From the NCBI RefSeq assembly GCF_013450155.1, contig NZ_JACCKD010000004.1, positions 248,001-312,000 on the forward strand: a DNA stretch of 64,000 nt, given 5' to 3'. Position numbers and translations under genes: made by a program. This DNA is from Haloechinothrix aidingensis. Lineage in GTDB: Bacteria > Actinomycetota > Actinomycetes > Mycobacteriales > Pseudonocardiaceae. The notes beneath the pieces were generated by a model. That model was given only the letters and a program-made list of their open reading frames with translations, ran no database searches and had not been told where the DNA came from. The number at the start of each line of letters is the position of its first letter. The first letter of the stretch is position 1. Of the stretch, positions 55,658 through 63,206 are shown piece after piece.

Positions 55658-56207
55658 CCCGTGGGCGCACATTGTGGACCCAGGCGTCGCTGAGACACGG
55701 GCACCCGCGAACACACAGGGGCACCCACAATCCGGGCACCCTTCCTGCCGAGGCCGGCAATAAGGGGTTTACCCCGACGCCGGGGAAAAGGGGGCAACGT
55801 TCCACCGGCGCAGGTGCGGGGCCAACTCCCCGGTGGGTGCCGTACTCCGCGACCCCCACCGGCACCTCGGGATGGGGTCAGGACTACAGGGGCACCCCAC
55901 CCCTGCACACCCCACCCCCTCGGTGCCAGGTGTCCCAGATGGACCACGTGCCGACCACGGTCACGCACCGGACCCCCCACCCACCCGTGCACCGGACCGC
56001 CAGGACACACCGAGCAGCAGCAGACGATCAAGCACAAACAACGCTCAGTCACACACAGCAACGAAACAAGCAACAGTCACACCGTCAACGACAGAGCACA
56101 AACCCCCTGGTCAGGGGTGGGGGGCACCCCCGTAACGCTCTGACCTGCGACGACGGTGGACCCCGCCCAGTGAACTCTTTTCCCCCCACGAGTTTGGGAT
56201 CCGTAGA
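55658..56207. other. C-rich non-coding stretch of the element
   Basis: 550 bp with no convincing gene; the one long open frame is Pro/Thr/His-rich and has no ribosome site. The plus strand is strongly C-rich with repeated GGGCACCC words (for example near 55735, 55900 and 56120). It ends in front of a phage HNH-like zinc ribbon. In cos phages the packaging site often lies beside the HNH gene, so this could be a captured packaging site; that is inference. Confidence 0.4.
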
Positions 56208-56345
56208 ATGCCGAGACGTCCGGACACGCCGTGTAGTCGCTGTGGCGAGTTGATGTGTACGTCTCGCCGGTCGCTGCCGGCGGGTGAGCTGACGTGCCGA
56301 GACTGCCGTCGGGAGCAGCCGCGCCCGTATGGGCCGCGCCGGTGA
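56208..56345 (+). CDS. 45-aa zinc-ribbon protein resembling the N-terminus of a phage HNH endonuclease
   Basis: The sequence MPRRPDTPCSRCGEL...LPAGELTCRDCRR...PYGPRR has two CxxC knuckles and the order and spacing seen at the start of actinophage HNH nucleases, but stops before any HNH domain. Its stop codon directly abuts the end of the inverted tape-measure gene (next base). It may be a truncated nuclease left by the rearrangement that placed that gene, or a free small protein. Confidence 0.5.
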   Translation: MPRRPDTPCSRCGELMCTSRRSLPAGELTCRDCRREQPRPYGPRR

Positions 56346-58910
56346 CTACCGCTGCCCGAGGACTCGTTGCACGTCGCCGCCGTTGACGCGGATTTCCTTC
56401 CTCAGCGTGTGCATCAGGTCGTCGGCGTTTCCGACGAAGTTCGGGAAGTGGAAGTGAACATCTGGTGCGGGTTTGGGGGCTGCGGGGTTGGGTTGGGCTG
56501 CTCCGCCGCGGCCTTCCATCATCCGCTTGGTTTCGTCGTGCGGGATAACCTCGCCGTTGCCCCGGAACTTGACGAGTTCGGGGCCTTCCTCGCCGACGAG
56601 GGAGGTTTGCCCGTCGCTGAACGGGCCACCACTAGCCAACCCGGTGATGCGGGAGCCGGTGACCTGGGCGCGGATCACCGCTTGTGCGGTGCGGCCGTCG
56701 ACGCTGTTGAGCTGGTTCTTGATCGACTGGATAGCGCTCCACGCCTGGCTGTTGTTAACCGTGACGTCCGCGGTGTAGTGGCCGGGGATCAGGCCGAGGT
56801 CGTTGGCGAGCTTCTCCGCCTGCGTTTCGCTGGCGCCCATCTGCCCCGCGGTGCGGATGAACTCGGCGCGGGCGTTTTCCATGTTGCCCTGAACCTGGGG
56901 CATCACGTCGCGGAGGTTGCCGTTCTCCTTCGCGTCCCGAACGGTGGCGTCGGCATGCTGCAGAGCCGCAGTAGCCATGTTCTGCAGCTCGGCGCGGTTG
57001 TCTTTGCCTGCTGCGGTGGATTTGTCGAGGGTTTCGCCGTTCATGACGGCGGCGAGGGTGGCGTCAGCGACGGCTGACTCGTACTGGCGCTGCGCGTCGG
57101 CGGCGGACAGGTTCGCGTTGGCGTTGTCGCCCAGGGCTTCGGTGGTGGCTTCGAGGACCTTCTGCCCGATCTCGTACTCTTCGCGGGCGGTGGACATCTC
57201 GCCCCTGTATTTGCGGGTGTCGTCGGCGACGCGTTTCGAGGTGCCGATCAGTTCCTTGAGTTCTTCGACGCGGGCGGCTTCGGACTCGGTGAGTAGCTCG
57301 TTCTTGCTCGTGAGTTCGATGAGTTCGTCGCTGAGGTCGCGCTGGTGCTCCTTGATGGACTGCATCGCCTCATCGCTGCCGGCGATGGCGTCGGCGACGG
57401 TGCCGAACTCGAGCCCCGCCTTCTGCACGTTCTCGGCGAGGTCGCTGGTGGCGATCTCGTTGGCTATGGCGGCTTGGGAGTTCTCCCGCAGCGCGCCGGA
57501 GTCGGCTTCGATGGCTTCGCGGAACTTCTCGACGCGGGCTTTCGCGTCCGCCTTGGCGGTGGCGAAGATGCCGAGGACGGTGGTGGCGGCGGTCAGTGCG
57601 AGACCGATCCCGCCGAGCGAGAGGGTTGCGCCTTTGGCTACGGTTCCCATGCTCGCGTACGCCGCTGATATGCCCCTGAGCGTGCCTTTGATCTTGGATG
57701 CTGCCCCGGCCACCACCGGGACCGCAACCGACAGTCCAGCCACGGCCTGGATGCCGGTCCGCACCGATTCGGGGAGTTGGCCGAAGATGCGGGCCATCTC
57801 CTGGATGGTTTCGCCAGCCTCGAATGCGCCTTCGACCAGGGACTTACCCAGCGCCAAGCCGGCATCGGCGGCTCTAGACTTGAGCACGTCGAGTTTCGCC
57901 GAGAAGCTCTCCATCTGGTTGTCCGCCACGGACTGGGCAGTGCCCCCAGCGTTCTCCAGTTCGCCCTCATACTCGCGGAGGGCGTCCGAGTTGCCCATCA
58001 ACGCCTGGATGCCGTTCAACGCTTGCCGGTTGAAGCCGAGTTGCTCCAGGGCGGCCTTGCGCTGCTCGGTCGACATGCCACCCAAAGCGGATTCGAGGTC
58101 TTCGACGATGCCGGCCATGTTGCGCATGTTCCCGTCGGCATCGAATATCTCGACGTTGAGTTCCTCGAACTCCTCCTTGTTGTTGATCGCCTGCCGCTGC
58201 ATCTGCTCCAGCACAGCCGTCAACGCGGTGCCGGCGCGTTCGCCCTTGATGCCCTGATCAGCGAACACCCCGAGAACGGCGACACCTTCCTCGATGTCCT
58301 TGTTCACATTCCGCAGTGCCGCACCGGCTTTCTGCGTCAACGACTGGCTGAACTGCTCCACCGAAGCGTTCGCCAGCGTGTTGGCCTTCACCAACACATC
58401 GGTGACCCGGGTGAGGTTGGAGATGTTCTCCTGCGCATCATCGCTGGCCATCCCCAGGGCGGACTGGGCGTCCGTCGCCAGATCCGTGGCAGTCGCCATG
58501 TCGAACATGCCGGCCTGAGCGAACGAAGCCACCTGCGGCATCGCCCCGATGGACTGCTCCGCATCCAACCCAGCACTGGCGAGGAAGAAATACGACTCGG
58601 CGGCTTCGCTGGCGGACATGCGGGTCGTCTTGCCCACCTCACGCGCGGCGGACTCCATCTTCCGCCGCATCGGCCCCGACACCTCACCCATAATCGCCAG
58701 GGACCGGTTCATGGCGTCATCGAACTGCAAGAAACCCTGCACACCCTTAACGCCGAACGCGGTAGCAGCGACACCCCCCGCCAAAGCGGCGCGTTTCCCG
58801 AACTCCTTCAACTTCGACGTGACCGCGCCAGCTTCCTTACCGAGCTTCCCGAACGTACCCTTCGTCCGGTCACGAGCGAAAATGTCGAACGTGAGGTTCG
58901 TCTGAGCCAT
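56346..58910 (-). CDS. Phage tail tape-measure protein (TP901 family)
   Basis: An 854-aa protein. The N-terminal TP901 core (about residues 45-260) is clear: FDDAMNRSLAIMGEVSGPM, ASEAAESYFFLASAGLD, NLTRVTDVLVKANTLANAS. Hydrophobic segments follow around residues 380-460, then coiled coil to about residue 700. Tape measures set siphophage tail length. AGGGGA precedes the ATG. The gene is inverted relative to the rest of the element and has no tail-tube, chaperone or baseplate neighbours, so it cannot build a tail alone. Confidence 0.9.
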   Translation of the reverse strand: MAQTNLTFDIFARDRTKGTFGKLGKEAGAVTSKLKEFGKRAALAGGVAATAFGVKGVQGFLQFDDAMNRSLAIMGEVSGPMRRKMESAAREVGKTTRMSASEAAESYFFLASAGLDAEQSIGAMPQVASFAQAGMFDMATATDLATDAQSALGMASDDAQENISNLTRVTDVLVKANTLANASVEQFSQSLTQKAGAALRNVNKDIEEGVAVLGVFADQGIKGERAGTALTAVLEQMQRQAINNKEEFEELNVEIFDADGNMRNMAGIVEDLESALGGMSTEQRKAALEQLGFNRQALNGIQALMGNSDALREYEGELENAGGTAQSVADNQMESFSAKLDVLKSRAADAGLALGKSLVEGAFEAGETIQEMARIFGQLPESVRTGIQAVAGLSVAVPVVAGAASKIKGTLRGISAAYASMGTVAKGATLSLGGIGLALTAATTVLGIFATAKADAKARVEKFREAIEADSGALRENSQAAIANEIATSDLAENVQKAGLEFGTVADAIAGSDEAMQSIKEHQRDLSDELIELTSKNELLTESEAARVEELKELIGTSKRVADDTRKYRGEMSTAREEYEIGQKVLEATTEALGDNANANLSAADAQRQYESAVADATLAAVMNGETLDKSTAAGKDNRAELQNMATAALQHADATVRDAKENGNLRDVMPQVQGNMENARAEFIRTAGQMGASETQAEKLANDLGLIPGHYTADVTVNNSQAWSAIQSIKNQLNSVDGRTAQAVIRAQVTGSRITGLASGGPFSDGQTSLVGEEGPELVKFRGNGEVIPHDETKRMMEGRGGAAQPNPAAPKPAPDVHFHFPNFVGNADDLMHTLRKEIRVNGGDVQRVLGQR

Positions 58911-58940
58911 GGGGTCCCCTGCCGATGCCGAATAGGCTTA

Positions 58941-58963
58941 CTACCAGTAGGTTACCATCGGTA
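58941..58963. promoter_or_regulatory. Twin operator-like palindromes in a divergent leader
   Basis: CTACCAGTAG (58941-58950) and TACCATCGGTA (58953-58963) lie side by side between the divergent tape-measure and 58998 genes. Both carry TACC/GGTA-type half-sites, so one repressor could control both directions. Confidence 0.4.
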
Positions 58964-58997
58964 GAGACCCACGATCCTCAACAAACAGGGGGTGGGA

Positions 58998-59192
58998 ATG
59001 ACGGTCCCCGACCACGTGCCCGGCGAAATGCTGATCGGCACCGCCGTGCGCGGGTTCCGCGACCAGATGCAGGACGCGCTGGCCCAGCCCGAGCCCGAAC
59101 TGCGCGAACAGATCCGCCAAATGGTCACATACTTGGACGAGCTCGCCGACGCCGTCGACCGCACCCCCATCAGGTTCGAGCACCAGACCTGA
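58998..59192 (+). CDS. 64-aa helical protein divergent from the tape-measure gene
   Basis: A small acidic protein rich in helix (GTAVRGFRDQMQDALAQPEPELREQIRQMVTYLDELADAVD). A G-rich ribosome site precedes the ATG at 58998 (GTG at 58992 is the alternative). It could be a small regulator of the divergent operon. No family recognised. Confidence 0.55.
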   Translation: MTVPDHVPGEMLIGTAVRGFRDQMQDALAQPEPELREQIRQMVTYLDELADAVDRTPIRFEHQT

Positions 59193-59201
59193 CCAGCCAC
59201 G

Positions 59202-59335
59202 ATACGGGATCCCGTAATTCGGCGATCACCGGAAAAGCCTCGGAGAATTCCGAGGAGGCGCTGTGGCCTCTCGCGCCCGCGCACGCGCGGGGCGCACTGG
59301 ACTGCGGAATACTGGCAAAGTTGCCAAAATTCCGC
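59202..59335. repeat. Three inverted repeats in a 215-bp intergenic region
   Basis: A perfect 14-bp palindrome TACGGGATCCCGTA (59202-59215), an 18-bp one with 7-bp arms CCTCGGA (59238-59255), and a long one with 15-bp arms, 13 of 15 complementary (59304-59318 and 59321-59335). No gene is present here. Candidate origin, operator set or structured RNA. Confidence 0.6.
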
Positions 59336-59360
59336 ACCCTTGTCGACCTGCGCACGACGT

Positions 59361-59391
59361 GGCCCCCGCCCGGTAGGTCCGGGCGGGGGCC
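59361..59391. terminator. Strong hairpin terminator
   Basis: 12-bp perfect GC stem (GGCCCCCGCCCG and complement) with a 7-nt loop, followed by GTTCGTTCG. It lies between the convergent 58998 and 59409 genes. Confidence 0.75.
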
Positions 59392-59408
59392 GTTCGTTCG
59401 TCTGCGGG

Positions 59409-59606
59409 CTACTCAGACGCCCGTGAGAGCGCCTCAGACACGTCGACCGCCTGCGTCAGGGTCAACACCGCCGCGGCCTCCCACAGTCCGTACAGCAGCA
59501 GCTCGACCCGCTGGCCGACGCGGCGCACCACGATCGAGCAGTTGCCGCCACCCACCTCGGCAGGGCGACGGGCGGTGAACGTGTACCGGCGGGACTCATC
59601 ATTCAT
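59409..59606 (-). CDS. 65-aa hypothetical protein
   Basis: A small protein with a predicted beta-rich first half (RYTFTARRPAEV, CSIVVRRVGQRVELLLYG) and helical end. GGAGGAG precedes the ATG, which overlaps the stop of the upstream 38-aa gene (ATGA). No family recognised. Confidence 0.6.
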   Translation of the reverse strand: MNDESRRYTFTARRPAEVGGGNCSIVVRRVGQRVELLLYGLWEAAAVLTLTQAVDVSEALSRASE

Positions 59607-59719
59607 GACTGCTCCTCCGCCTCGATCTGTTCGACGAGCTCGCGCAGCCGTTGCAGCTCGGTTTGGAGCTGTTCGAGGCGTTGCCGGATGGCGTCGGGGT
59701 CAGGATTAGGCTGTGACAT
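59603..59719 (-). CDS. 38-aa coiled-coil peptide
   Basis: MSQPNPDPDA followed by a leucine-zipper-like helix (IRQRLEQLQTELQRLRELVEQIEAEE). GGAAGG lies nine bases before the ATG. Overlap with the next gene supports translation. Function unknown; short coiled coils in phage-type elements may inhibit or dimerise with partners. Confidence 0.5.
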   Translation of the reverse strand: MSQPNPDPDAIRQRLEQLQTELQRLRELVEQIEAEEQS

Positions 59720-59872
59720 GGGTCGGAACCTTCCTTCCGGCTCAGGCCCGGCCGATGCTGTAGTCACCGTGTCGGGCCGTCTATTCGGGACGGTCCCGGT
59801 ATTTGCTCCCTCACCTAGAAATTCTCGGGTTACGCTGATTGGGGCATGCCGCGCCACCTGGTATAACACTGA

Positions 59873-59890
59873 GCTAGCATGTCGGTTACA
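59873..59890. promoter_or_regulatory. Probable arm-type integrase site, right end
   Basis: GCTAGCATGTCGGTTACA repeats the left-end motif at 49961-49979 (CTAGCATGTCGG identical, then TTACA versus GTGTACA). It ends 9 bp before attR. Confidence 0.5.
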
Positions 59891-59899
59891 CAGAGTAAT

Positions 59900-59942
59900 C
59901 TTCTAATCTCTAGGTCGCAGGTTCGAGTCCTGCCGGGGGCAC
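59900..59942 (+). other. attR: partial tRNA-Arg copy
   Basis: Identical to 49870-49912. Only the 3' half of the tRNA is present, with no D arm or 5' acceptor strand, so this is an attachment site and not a second tRNA gene. Confidence 0.92.
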
Positions 59943-60088
59943 CGGCTTGACCAGCGGAAACGCGGGGAATCGCCTTGACCAGGGGAGGTGCCGACTCCTC
60001 GCATCGAGAAGACGCTCGGTCGCTACGTCGGTCGAAATCGTCCTCCGTGCGGCTGGATTGCTCGGTCAGGTCACGTGGCGGCGTGCAG

Positions 60089-60262
60089 GTGACCAAGTTC
60101 CTCGCTCTCGGTGTGCACGTGGGCTTTGCTCGAGACGCGCTGCCCGGCGATGAGTTCGACGCGCTCGTGGACGGCGACTTCGCACCGCTCGACACCCGCG
60201 CCCGCTGCGGCGGTCCTCGCCAGGACACGATCGAGATCCGTGACCAGTATACCGACCGGTAG
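60089..60262 (+). CDS. Possible 57-aa protein after the element (weak)
   Basis: The 398 bp between attR and the next solid gene hold only this candidate: a GTG-started frame (TKFLALGVHVGFARDALPGDEF...) without a clear ribosome site. It could be a gene remnant left by recombination at the tRNA. Composition is ordinary for the genome. I would not rely on it. Confidence 0.25.
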   Translation: MTKFLALGVHVGFARDALPGDEFDALVDGDFAPLDTRARCGGPRQDTIEIRDQYTDR

Positions 60263-60322
60263 GTTGACATGCTTCCCGGCGCGTGCTGTGCTTTACATGG
60301 GAGCTAAACCGACCGGTATACC
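60248..60322. promoter_or_regulatory. Two ACCGACCGGTA operator-like sites before the hydrolase gene
   Basis: ACCGACCGGTA occurs exactly at 60251-60261 and 60308-60318. TTGACA at 60264-60269 lies between them as a likely -35 box. The ACCGGT core recurs in the TetR/HAD divergent leader (62017-62034). The local TetR regulator is the natural candidate to bind. Confidence 0.5.
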
Positions 60323-60340
60323 ACCAGGTTTGGAGAACTC

Positions 60341-61216
60341 ATGCTGGACCGACATGTGATCGTCGACGGTGTACGACTCGCCTGCCGCTACACCCCGGGT
60401 GATTCCGGCGAGACGCTGGTGTTCCTGCACGGCACCCCGTCACATTCGTTCATCTGGCGCCACGTGATCCCGCCCTTGGAAGATCGCGGGCACACCGTCG
60501 TCGCCTATGACCTGTTGGGATACGGAGCCTCGGAGCACCCTCGTGGCCGGGACACCTCCGTGACGGCCCAAGCGGAGCTGCTCGGCGCGCTTCTCGCAGA
60601 GCTGGACATTCACCGGTGCACGCTCATCGGCCACGACATCGGGGGCGCGATCGCGCAGCTGTTCGCCGCAGACAACGCGTCTCGCGTGGACCGGCTGATG
60701 CTCATCGACAGCGTCAGCTACGACTCGTGGCCGTCGCACACCTGGCAGGAGATCATCCGCCATCACCTCGACGACTACGCGGCAATGCCGCAGCAGGACT
60801 TCGAAGACATGCTGGCCCGCCAACTACGCATGACCGTCGCCGAACCCGAGCACATGTCCGGCGCGGTGCTCGACGCCTACCTCGCGCCCCATCGCACACC
60901 GCTCGGGCGCATGTCGTTCTTCGAACACCAGGTTCGCCACTACGACTCCACGCCGACTCGACAGATCGCGCCCCGGCTCAAGACACTCTCGATGCCGACA
61001 CGCATCCTCTGGGGTGAGCTCGACCAGTGGCAGCCGCTGACCTACGGCCGGCGACTCGCCGAGGACATCCCGCATGCAGAACTCGTCGCCATCGCCGGAG
61101 CCGGGCACTTCCTCATGGAAGACGCCGCTGACCGGGTCGCCAGCGAGATCCGGCGCTTACTGACGACGGCCAGTAGTGCCTCGGCCGACCACGCAGTGGA
61201 TCGCTCGGCCGGATAA
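60341..61216 (+). CDS. Alpha/beta hydrolase with Asp nucleophile (haloalkane dehalogenase / epoxide hydrolase type)
   Basis: A 291-aa hydrolase. Oxyanion segment HGTPS (residues 30-34), nucleophile Asp in GHDIGG near residue 99, acid in WGELDQWQ and base His in AGAGHFLMED. An Asp nucleophile excludes ordinary esterases and points to haloalkane dehalogenases, epoxide hydrolases or fluoroacetate dehalogenases. TTTGGAGAA precedes the ATG. Next to it, facing the other way, is a HAD hydrolase with a TetR regulator beyond. Confidence 0.88.
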   Translation: MLDRHVIVDGVRLACRYTPGDSGETLVFLHGTPSHSFIWRHVIPPLEDRGHTVVAYDLLGYGASEHPRGRDTSVTAQAELLGALLAELDIHRCTLIGHDIGGAIAQLFAADNASRVDRLMLIDSVSYDSWPSHTWQEIIRHHLDDYAAMPQQDFEDMLARQLRMTVAEPEHMSGAVLDAYLAPHRTPLGRMSFFEHQVRHYDSTPTRQIAPRLKTLSMPTRILWGELDQWQPLTYGRRLAEDIPHAELVAIAGAGHFLMEDAADRVASEIRRLLTTASSASADHAVDRSAG

Positions 61217-61298
61217 ACCCCTGCCGCCGCCTGGGTAAGGGCAGCTGCCCGTCGGGGTTCCCATCCCGGGCGTGGGACGGGAACTGTTCGCGGGAACC

Positions 61299-61973
61299 TC
61301 AGCTGGACGGGAGTCGCAACAGGCGTTCGGCGACCTCGACGAGATCGGGGCCGCTCACGTCGGGGGCGGTGAAAACGTCACCGTAGCGGCCTTCCAGTCG
61401 CTGACACCATCCCGCGAGACAGCCCGCGCGTTTGGCTCCGTGGCAGTCCCAGGCGTGCACCGCGACCAGCGCCATGTGCTCCGGTGATGTTCCGAGTTCG
61501 TGGGCTGCAACGCGGTAGATGGATGGGGCGGGTTTCCAGATACCGGCCTGCTCCGCGGTGATGACGTGATCCACGTGGCGCGCCAGTCCTGCTTGTTCCA
61601 GGAACCGTGCCGTGTTCTGCGCGCTGCCGACGGTCAGGCAGCCGACCCGCAACCCGGCTTCGGACAGTCTGCGCAGCGCGGGCCCGGCATCGGGGTGTGC
61701 GGGTAGCCGGCCGAATCCCTCCAGCACGTGGTCGATGTCTTCCTCGGTGGCGGTGTGCTCCGTCTCGGTGCGCAACGCCTGCCGTGCCACCGACTCGAAC
61801 GTCCCGAAATCCCCGCTGAGGGTCAGCGCCATGGAGTCACGCTGGAAGCGCATGAACCACGGCAGCAGCGACTGCGCAGGTTGGCCGACCTTCTCCAGCC
61901 GTTCGCGGAGCGGATCCAGATCCAGCAGGGTCTCGAGTACATCGAAAGCGACGGCGTGCGGACGAGCCGGCAC
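61299..61973 (-). CDS. HAD-superfamily hydrolase (haloacid-dehalogenase type II-like)
   Basis: A 224-aa HAD protein of type II length. Nucleophile Asp lies in VAFDVLETLLD, the Ser/Thr motif in CLTVGSA, Lys in GIWKPAPSIY, and the acidic motif in VAVHAWDCHGA. In characterised L-2-haloacid dehalogenases the last motif is usually SSNxWD; here His replaces Asn, so the substrate may be a phosphate ester or other compound. The GTG at 61973 has GGGAGG upstream. Divergent from the TetR gene. Confidence 0.85.
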   Translation of the reverse strand: MPARPHAVAFDVLETLLDLDPLRERLEKVGQPAQSLLPWFMRFQRDSMALTLSGDFGTFESVARQALRTETEHTATEEDIDHVLEGFGRLPAHPDAGPALRRLSEAGLRVGCLTVGSAQNTARFLEQAGLARHVDHVITAEQAGIWKPAPSIYRVAAHELGTSPEHMALVAVHAWDCHGAKRAGCLAGWCQRLEGRYGDVFTAPDVSGPDLVEVAERLLRLPSS

Positions 61974-62016
61974 GGGACCTCCCTCGGTTGGCGATTCAGC
62001 TTCCTGAAAGGTACTG

Positions 62017-62034
62017 TACATACCGGTTTGTATA
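62017..62034. promoter_or_regulatory. Operator in the HAD/TetR divergent region
   Basis: TACATACCGGTTTGTA (62017-62032) is a 16-bp inverted repeat around ACCGGT with one mismatched pair. It overlaps a TATAGT box (62031-62036), which is the likely -10 element of the TetR gene. Confidence 0.55.
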
Positions 62035-62044
62035 GTCCCAATCG

Positions 62045-62653
62045 ATGGTGAGAGACGTCGCGGTGACAGAAGCACGACGAAGGACCGAGAACGCCCCCTC
62101 GGCGGCGGACCGCATCCTGGCCACCGCTTCACAGCTGTTCTACGAACACGGCATCCGAGCGACGGGCGTCAACAAGATCGCCGAGCGAGCCGCAGTCACC
62201 AAGGTCACCCTCTACGCCCACTTCGGATCCAAGGACGGGCTCGTGGCAGCGCACCTGCGCGCCCGAGACCGACGGTGGTGGGCCGAGTTCGACACGTACC
62301 TCGCCGAGTCGATGACCGCGGAGGAACGCCTGAAGGCGATGTTCGACGCCTACCGGACCTGGGCGCTGGCGGGTGAGTTCCGCGGATGCGGGTTCGTCAA
62401 CGCCGCCACCGAACTCACCGCCCCCGACCATCCCGGCCGCGCCATCATCCACGACCACAAGGAAGGCATCCGGCGTTACCTCGAAGCCTTCGCCACCGAA
62501 GCCGGATGCCTCCATCCAGCGGATGTCGCCGAGGAATGGTTCCTCCTGCTCGAAGGAGCCACCGTCGCCGCATCGCTACGGCACGGCACCGAACCGCTCC
62601 ACCGCGCTCGCCAAGCCGCCCTCCGACTGCTGCCGTCAGCGCGCGCCGAATAG
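62045..62653 (+). CDS. TetR-family transcriptional regulator
   Basis: A 202-aa regulator. The N-terminal HTH (about residues 20-66) reads ADRILATASQLFYEHGIRATGVNKIAERAAVTKVTLYAHFGSKDGL in segments typical of TetR; the rest is the ligand-binding domain. The ATG lies eight bases after a TATAGT box with no ribosome site, so a leaderless mRNA is likely. It probably controls itself, the divergent HAD gene and the Asp-nucleophile hydrolase through ACCGGT sites. Confidence 0.9.
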   Translation: MVRDVAVTEARRRTENAPSAADRILATASQLFYEHGIRATGVNKIAERAAVTKVTLYAHFGSKDGLVAAHLRARDRRWWAEFDTYLAESMTAEERLKAMFDAYRTWALAGEFRGCGFVNAATELTAPDHPGRAIIHDHKEGIRRYLEAFATEAGCLHPADVAEEWFLLLEGATVAASLRHGTEPLHRARQAALRLLPSARAE

Positions 62654-62796
62654 CCGTGGCGTGGTGTCATGTACCGGCGGGTCATCCGGAGCCGGCGTGT
62701 CCATCATCCAGCCAAGTCGGCCGCCGGCGACAGCCCGATCCCGTCGATGCCCGATCGCCGACGTCGCCGCTTGCGCACGATCCGGGCGCAGCCTGC

Positions 62797-63040
62797 TCAG
62801 GAGACCGTGATCGTGGTTCTCATGCCACGGTGCTCGTGGTCACCGACGGGACAGTAGATCTCGTACTCGCCCACTTCCAGCGTGACCGTGAACTTCTCGG
62901 ACTCCCCCGGCTCCAGATCCGCGGTCTCCTCCTCCATGCCCTAGCCCTCGACCTCGAGGGCGTGGGTTACCTGCCCCTCGTTCTCCGCGACGAACGTGTA
63001 GGTACCCGGCGAGAACGACGTCTCGGACGGCTCGATCCCG
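62797..63040 (-). pseudogene. Broken cupredoxin (plastocyanin-like) gene
   Basis: One frame encodes a type I copper domain: SFSPGTYTFVAENEG, the His in VTHALEVEG, then an in-frame TAG (62941-62943), then GMEEETADLEPGESEKFTV and the C-x4-H-x4-M copper motif in IYCPVGDHEHRGM. All four ligand types are present but the stop splits the domain, and the 5' part including the signal peptide is lost or out of frame beyond about 63040. It is decayed, unless the stop is read through. Confidence 0.75.
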
Positions 63041-63206
63041 ACCAAGCGCGGGAAAGCGCATCGCGCCCATGAAGCCACACTCCGTGGCGATCTGCTGGCC
63101 GCACCGGCCACGGACAGCCCCGCCGGTCGGGTTCGCGTCCCGCCCACAGTTCCCCTACCTGCGGGAACAGGGTGTTTTTGCCTACCGATGGGAGTAACTT
63201 GGAGGT

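Larger units (their letters stand above)
49870..59942. mobile_element. Integrated element in tRNA-Arg: candidate phage satellite or remnant prophage
   Basis: Bounded by an exact 43-bp direct repeat (49870-49912 and 59900-59942), giving a 10,030-bp insertion. Gene order: integrase, four small genes, RepA-like ATPase, small membrane and zinc-finger proteins, excisionase-like HTH protein, prohead protease, two small genes, a C-rich non-coding stretch, short zinc ribbon, then a tape-measure gene and two small genes on the other strand, with one plus-strand gene between. Genes in the plus block overlap by 4-11 bp. There is no terminase, portal, capsid, tail tube, lysin, relaxase or FtsK/TraB. The tRNA is kept intact by the element. 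Confidence 0.9.

Noticed and set aside
55672-56253. 193-aa plus-strand frame
   Set aside because: Low-complexity Pro/Thr/His composition caused by C-rich DNA, no ribosome site, and it overlaps the better-supported zinc-ribbon gene.
59900-59942. A second tRNA-Arg gene
   Set aside because: Only the 3' half is present; there is no D arm or 5' acceptor strand. It is the attR copy.
49870-59942. Actinomycete integrative conjugative element (AICE)
   Set aside because: Int, Xis-like and Rep-like genes fit, but there is no FtsK/TraB translocase or Spd-type gene, while phage head and tail genes are present.
59830-60270. Minus-strand 146-aa frame containing a GAPGRTRTCDLEIRR-like stretch
   Set aside because: This is the well-known false protein read from the antisense of a tRNA 3' end; here it spans attR.
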